Positions 60,241-64,000 of a DNA stretch of 64,000 bases are shown piece after piece. The notes beneath the pieces are model-generated. The model ran no database searches and was not told the DNA's origin. It saw nothing but the letters and a program-made list of their open reading frames with translations. Position numbers and translations under genes: made by a program. Origin of the DNA: Monodelphis domestica (lineage: Eukaryota; Chordata; Mammalia; Didelphimorphia; Didelphidae). The stretch's first letter is position 1; the number at the start of each line of letters is the position of its first letter. Location: positions 125,377,987-125,441,986 of the forward strand of contig NC_077231.1 in assembly GCF_027887165.1 (NCBI RefSeq). Direction: 5' to 3'.

Positions 60241-60379
60241 TTTAAACCTATATTGAACAGTTTTTCTATATAAATATTTTATTTTTATAACTCATCAATT
60301 TATTTTTACACCATGTAATCATGGATGTTCTTGCTCTAATCTGCATTACTGTGGGACCCATTGGTAATAGCCCCACCTT

Positions 60380-60650
60380 TCCCTTTTAATAGCTCCAGCC
60401 CCTGACAACATCATAGGAATGGATATTTTGTGGCCAAATCCTCATGGAGCCTCCCTGCCCAGAGGAGTTGGTGCCATCATTAAGATAAAGGTTAGGGAGG
60501 TCCCTATGATTTCTTCCCCTAGAAGTTAAGGTTTTTGATACAAAATCCATGGGAAAATGAAGTACTATGGGACTTTCCCATTTTATTCCCTGGCCTAGCC
60601 TGCAAAAAATCAATGGGTCTTGAAGACTGATAATACACTGTAAATGTTGG
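60380..60650 (+). pseudogene. Retroviral protease/RT junction remnant
   Basis: The plus strand reads APAPDNIIGMDIL, the C-terminal part of a retroviral protease, then VREVPMISSPRS and KINGSXRLIIH (X a stop), corresponding to the start of RT. Stops and frame damage are frequent. It is from a different, more decayed provirus than the one at 37-46 kb. Confidence 0.55.
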
Positions 60651-60889
60651 ATGGAGTTGTAACTATAGCTGTCCTTGCTGTTTCTGGTGTAGTAATGTGA
60701 ATCTTAAAACTGCTCAAACTCTACCTTAAAACATTTGGTTAAGGCTATTCCCATTTAAACAACAGAGGCACTTGATCAGGAAGGTATTGGGAACTTTAAA
60801 ATTACTCCACCCATTCTTAGGTATACCTTAAGGGGAAGATAAAGTTGTAAAACTCCTTACTGAACAATTAAAAAGTCCCCAACCCACAC

Positions 60890-61715
60890 TTATAGTGAGG
60901 CCAAGCCCTTAAGCTAGGTCTATTTTTAGATTGAATACAAAAGGGCGCTAAGTACCTATGAAGGTCAAATTAATCACTAAAAGGGTAAGCTTAGCGAACA
61001 GATGTGAAATACTCAGAAGTTTTAGTCTACCCAGAGAAGATGATAACAAGATGTGAATTAAGAAGGTGATATCAAGATGTGAATGAAGAATGGTCAGTCC
61101 TTTGAAAAAGCATCTACTGTGATTGGTAGATGTGAAAATTTAGGGGAGGGGGGCAGCTGGGTATCTCAGTGGATTGAGAGCTAGGCCTAGAGACGGGAGG
61201 TCCTAGGTTCAAATCTGGCCTCAGACACTTCCCAGCTGTGTGACCCTGGGCAAGTCACTTGACCCCCATTGCCTAGCCCATACCACTCTTCTGCTTTAGA
61301 GCCAATACACAGTATTGACTCCAAGACAGAAGGTAAGGGTTTTAAAAAAAAATTTAGGGGAGGTGACACAAGAGAAATTTCTCTTTAAAAGGAGCTGTCT
61401 GAACCAGTTCAAGGGGAGTTCGGATCAGTTGAGCTCAGGAGTTGAACTGGAGGGTCTCTCTGAACACTAGAGTTTTGCTTGGAAAGATCTTGTGGTTAGT
61501 GATTAAAGACTGACTTAGTTTCTCTCTTAAAGAGAAAAGGCCTAAGCCATTGGCCTAGGCCCTAGCCTTTCCTACTATTTCTTCTTACTCTGTCTCTTTC
61601 CCTTTCTTTAATTACTTCATTTATATTAATTAAAATCTCCATAAAACCCAGCTGACTTAGGTGTTTCATATTTGGGAATTTTCCCCATGGCAACCACTTA
61701 TTTTTGATATAAAAT
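60890..61715 (+). mobile_element. LTR-like sequence interrupted by a SINE
   Basis: It has a CCAAT-like GTGATTGG near 61120, a TTTAAAAGG box near 61384 and an ATTAAAATC polyadenylation-like signal near 61630. It follows a retroviral pol remnant on the same strand. The SINE at 61150-61348 splits it. Ends are not fixed. Confidence 0.4.
61150..61348 (+). repeat. tRNA-derived marsupial SINE, full length
   Basis: Starts GGGCAGCTGGGTATCTCAGT, keeps B-box AGGTTCAAATCTGG and ends AAGACAGAAGGTAAGGGTTT plus an A-run. The target duplication AAATTTAGGGGAGG occurs on both sides. It is one of the least diverged copies here. Confidence 0.93.
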
Positions 61716-62284
61716 CAAGATGCTAAAAATTATCTTTACAGGTTGGGCAATTCACAGTCTTGAAACCCATATTTTTGCAGTCACAGTTTCTACAACAAAT
61801 GAACCATATACCTGGTGAGTGTATATTGTATCTGATCTTACTAATGTTACTTCTTCTGAATCAGAGATCCTGACCGAAAGATTAATTTTGTCTTTGCCTA
61901 TAAAGGCCAACAAAATACCTTTTCCACTTTCTTCAGAGATATGAAATTTATGTGACTCTCTGGCCCACTCTGATTCACTAGGAACTGAAGAGGCAACTCC
62001 TACCACTTCTGATATCATTGCCATATTATATTAAATTCTATAGATTGGCCCCAACAAAGACGCTGTAACCAAGGCCCTAACCAGATCTCATCATCCACCT
62101 TTGGGGAAGGGGATGGAAAATGTAATCTTTAAAGGGGGAAAAGCCCAAGTCTGTCTTTTTTCTCATTAATGGCTAAATTTAATGACTTTTTTTTTTACTT
62201 AATGCATCTGTAGCTGCTGATACTGTTTACCACCCTCTTGTCCAGGATGCTCTTTTCCTTCCATGACTTGTGTGATACCACAAT

Positions 62285-62367
62285 TAGGAAGTATCTAAGG
62301 CCAGATTTGAACTAAAGACCTTCTGTGTCTAGACCTGGTTCTCAATCCACTGAGCTACCTAATTGCC
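62285..62367 (-). repeat. tRNA-derived SINE head fragment
   Basis: Antisense 5' part: AAGGCCAGATTTGAACTAAA and CTCAATCCACTGAGCTACCT. Confidence 0.75.
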
Positions 62368-62439
62368 TTCTGATTGATTTGTTTTTAATTTTTATTCAAA
62401 TAACCCCCAAATCTACTTCGCTAGACCTTTTTTCCTTCA

Positions 62440-63000
62440 GAACTACAGCCCTGAAGTGTCAATTGACTTTTGGACATCTCTCCCTATCTAAAGACAATTG
62501 TCCAAAACAGGATTCATTCCATTTACACAATTATCCATCCTTTCTCCAAACTTATTTTTCTTCAGGGAACTATCATCTTTATTATCATCAATTTTAGAAA
62601 ATTCAGTAATTTCTGACTATTCTCTCTCCTTCAACCTTTTTCCTAACCAACTTTTTTTGTCAATACTATCATATGTATCTTTATGACATCTTTTTTATGC
62701 ATCCTCTTCACATTACTCATATGGCTTTTATTTCAGGCCCTCATCAACTATATCAGTTGCAAAATTCAACTGAAATAGTCACCTATTTGGTTTTTCTATG
62801 CCTATTCTTTTCTCTCCTTTAATCCAACTTCAACACAACTGCCAAATTATTTCTAAGATTCAGGTCTCACAATAGCACAGCCTTAAATTTTTTTCCATTG
62901 TTTTCTTATTTTCTCTAGGACAAAAGAAAATTCTTCATCCTAGTACTTAAAACCAAACCTCTTCCAACACCCATATTTCTCAAGTAAGGAACTGGAGTCC
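62440..63000 (+). repeat. L2-like LINE remnant
   Basis: Decayed matches such as TTCAGGCCCTCATCAACTAT, CAACTGCCAAATTATTTCTA and GATTCAGGTCTCACAATAG follow the order of the L2 coding 3' region. Confidence 0.45.
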
Positions 63001-63319
63001 CCAAGAAGCTAAGTAGGAGTCAGCATCTTTAGATCTTTAGTTCTACATCTAGTTTTTTTTTTCACTCTACTGTTATGTTGCCATTTTTTCTGACAAATCA
63101 CAAATGTAGAAGCTACAGAAGACAGTAATAACCTGAAGGTCATTTTATATTTTTATCAGTTTTGTGTGTTGTTATGGGCAACAATTTATAGTCCTCCTAT
63201 AATAGTCATTGGGGCTGTACTTGAAGTCTTTATGGAACATGCCTAAGATTGTAATTCACTGAATGGCTTCATTAGAACTAAATATAAGCAATGAAGAAGC
63301 ATGATTTAAAGTTTTCAAC

Positions 63320-63475
63320 TCTGTCCTTTTTAACATTTTTATCAATGGCTTAGGTAAAGACAATATTTCAAATTTGTGGATGATACAAAATTATTAGGAA
63401 TATTTTAATCCATCATTAAAAATTAGATCCCAAAATATTTCAACAAGATGAAATTTAATTGAAATAAATTTAAAT
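63320..63475 (+). repeat. L3/CR1 LINE remnant
   Basis: TTTTATCAATGGCTTAGGTA, AATTTGTGGATGATACAAAA and CAACAAGATGAAATTTAATT match the L3 reverse transcriptase region. Confidence 0.65.
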
Positions 63476-63479
63476 TCCT

Positions 63480-64000
63480 GCTGCAAGGGCTGAGGCCTCT
63501 CAGGCAAAGGACTAACTCTCCCTGCCCAGGATGAGCCAGGGATCAGAGTAAATTACTTAGTGCTTAGACTAAATATCTTACCCTATCCTCTTTCTGATTT
63601 TCTAACTTCACTCTTTCTATATTTTGTAAATAAATTATAAATAAATCTTTTTAGAATAAATTAAATTTATGGTGACCCTATATTAAAATAATCCAGTCCA
63701 ACTTTTTATGAAGTAACCCCTTTTTCTGGGGATACAGGGAACCTCTCTCAAGAGGATAAGTCTCTCGTGGGACTAGTCTCTTCAGAAAACCCAGGAAAGG
63801 AGTCAGCCTTTTCACACACCATGTGTCAGTCCAAAGGAAAAGATTTAAGAACAGACTCACCAGGAATAGGGTCTCAGGTCCAGTCAGCAGATTATTCTCC
63901 AGTATCAACTCCAGAAAAGAACTCATTCTCACAGGAAGTTGTAATTCCTTTTAAAGACACTTTCCTTTGTGTCACTTCCTGTGACTTCTTCCACTTTTTA
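63480..64000. other. Window end, possible LTR fragment
   Basis: Repeated AATAAA-type signals at 63628-63660 and mixed composition suggest an LTR. The 63678-63932 minus-strand open frame has no recognisable protein features. Confidence 0.3.

Overview
This window is almost certainly marsupial nuclear DNA. The dominant interspersed repeats are tRNA-derived SINEs ending in a TTGACTCCAAGACGGAAGG-like tail, MAR-type SINEs, L1 copies with a marsupial-style ORF2 end, an RTE (BovB-like) remnant, and old L2, L3/CR1 and MIR-like copies. Base composition is AT-rich, CpG is scarce, and no prokaryotic or viral gene packing is present.

The one real host gene lies on the minus strand from about 36.4 kb to the left edge and beyond. 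It reads as a secreted multi-domain F-type lectin (fucolectin/FTP fold). Five exons can be placed, with canonical GT/AG splice sites and compatible phases (1,1,2,1,2): a signal peptide (36334-36394), a 43-residue acidic linker (31912-32040), lectin domain 1 in two exons (16797-17064 and 15108-15394), and the first half of lectin domain 2 (5810-6095). The second half of domain 2 is not visible in the remaining 5.8 kb, so the gene should continue to the left. Decayed extra copies of the second-half exon sit at 14346-14603, about 13979-14012 and about 22766-22864, so the domain repeat has expanded and decayed. Both readable domains keep the fold cysteines but have lost the His and the last Arg/Lys of the canonical fucose-binding triad.

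Upstream of the lectin lies an endogenous gammaretrovirus-like provirus on the same strand (37006-45790). It has paired LTRs, broken gag, protease, RT, RNase H and integrase remnants, and no recognisable env. It was later hit by a 3'-truncated L1, a SINE and a block of telomere-like CCCTAA repeats.

Intron 4 of the lectin (6.1-15.1 kb) holds a layered stack: an old L1 containing a younger L1, and an antisense L1 piece that itself contains a solo LTR with a 4-bp target duplication. Intron 2 (17.1-31.9 kb) holds a probable retroposed 3' UTR, another solo LTR, an L3 copy with a hAT-like insertion, and an RTE remnant. The right part (46-64 kb) looks gene-free: an antisense L1, SINEs, a processed pseudogene of mitochondrial isocitrate dehydrogenase subunit alpha (IDH3A), a retroviral pol remnant, and LTR-like and L2/L3 debris. 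No CRISPR, rRNA or independent tRNA genes were seen.
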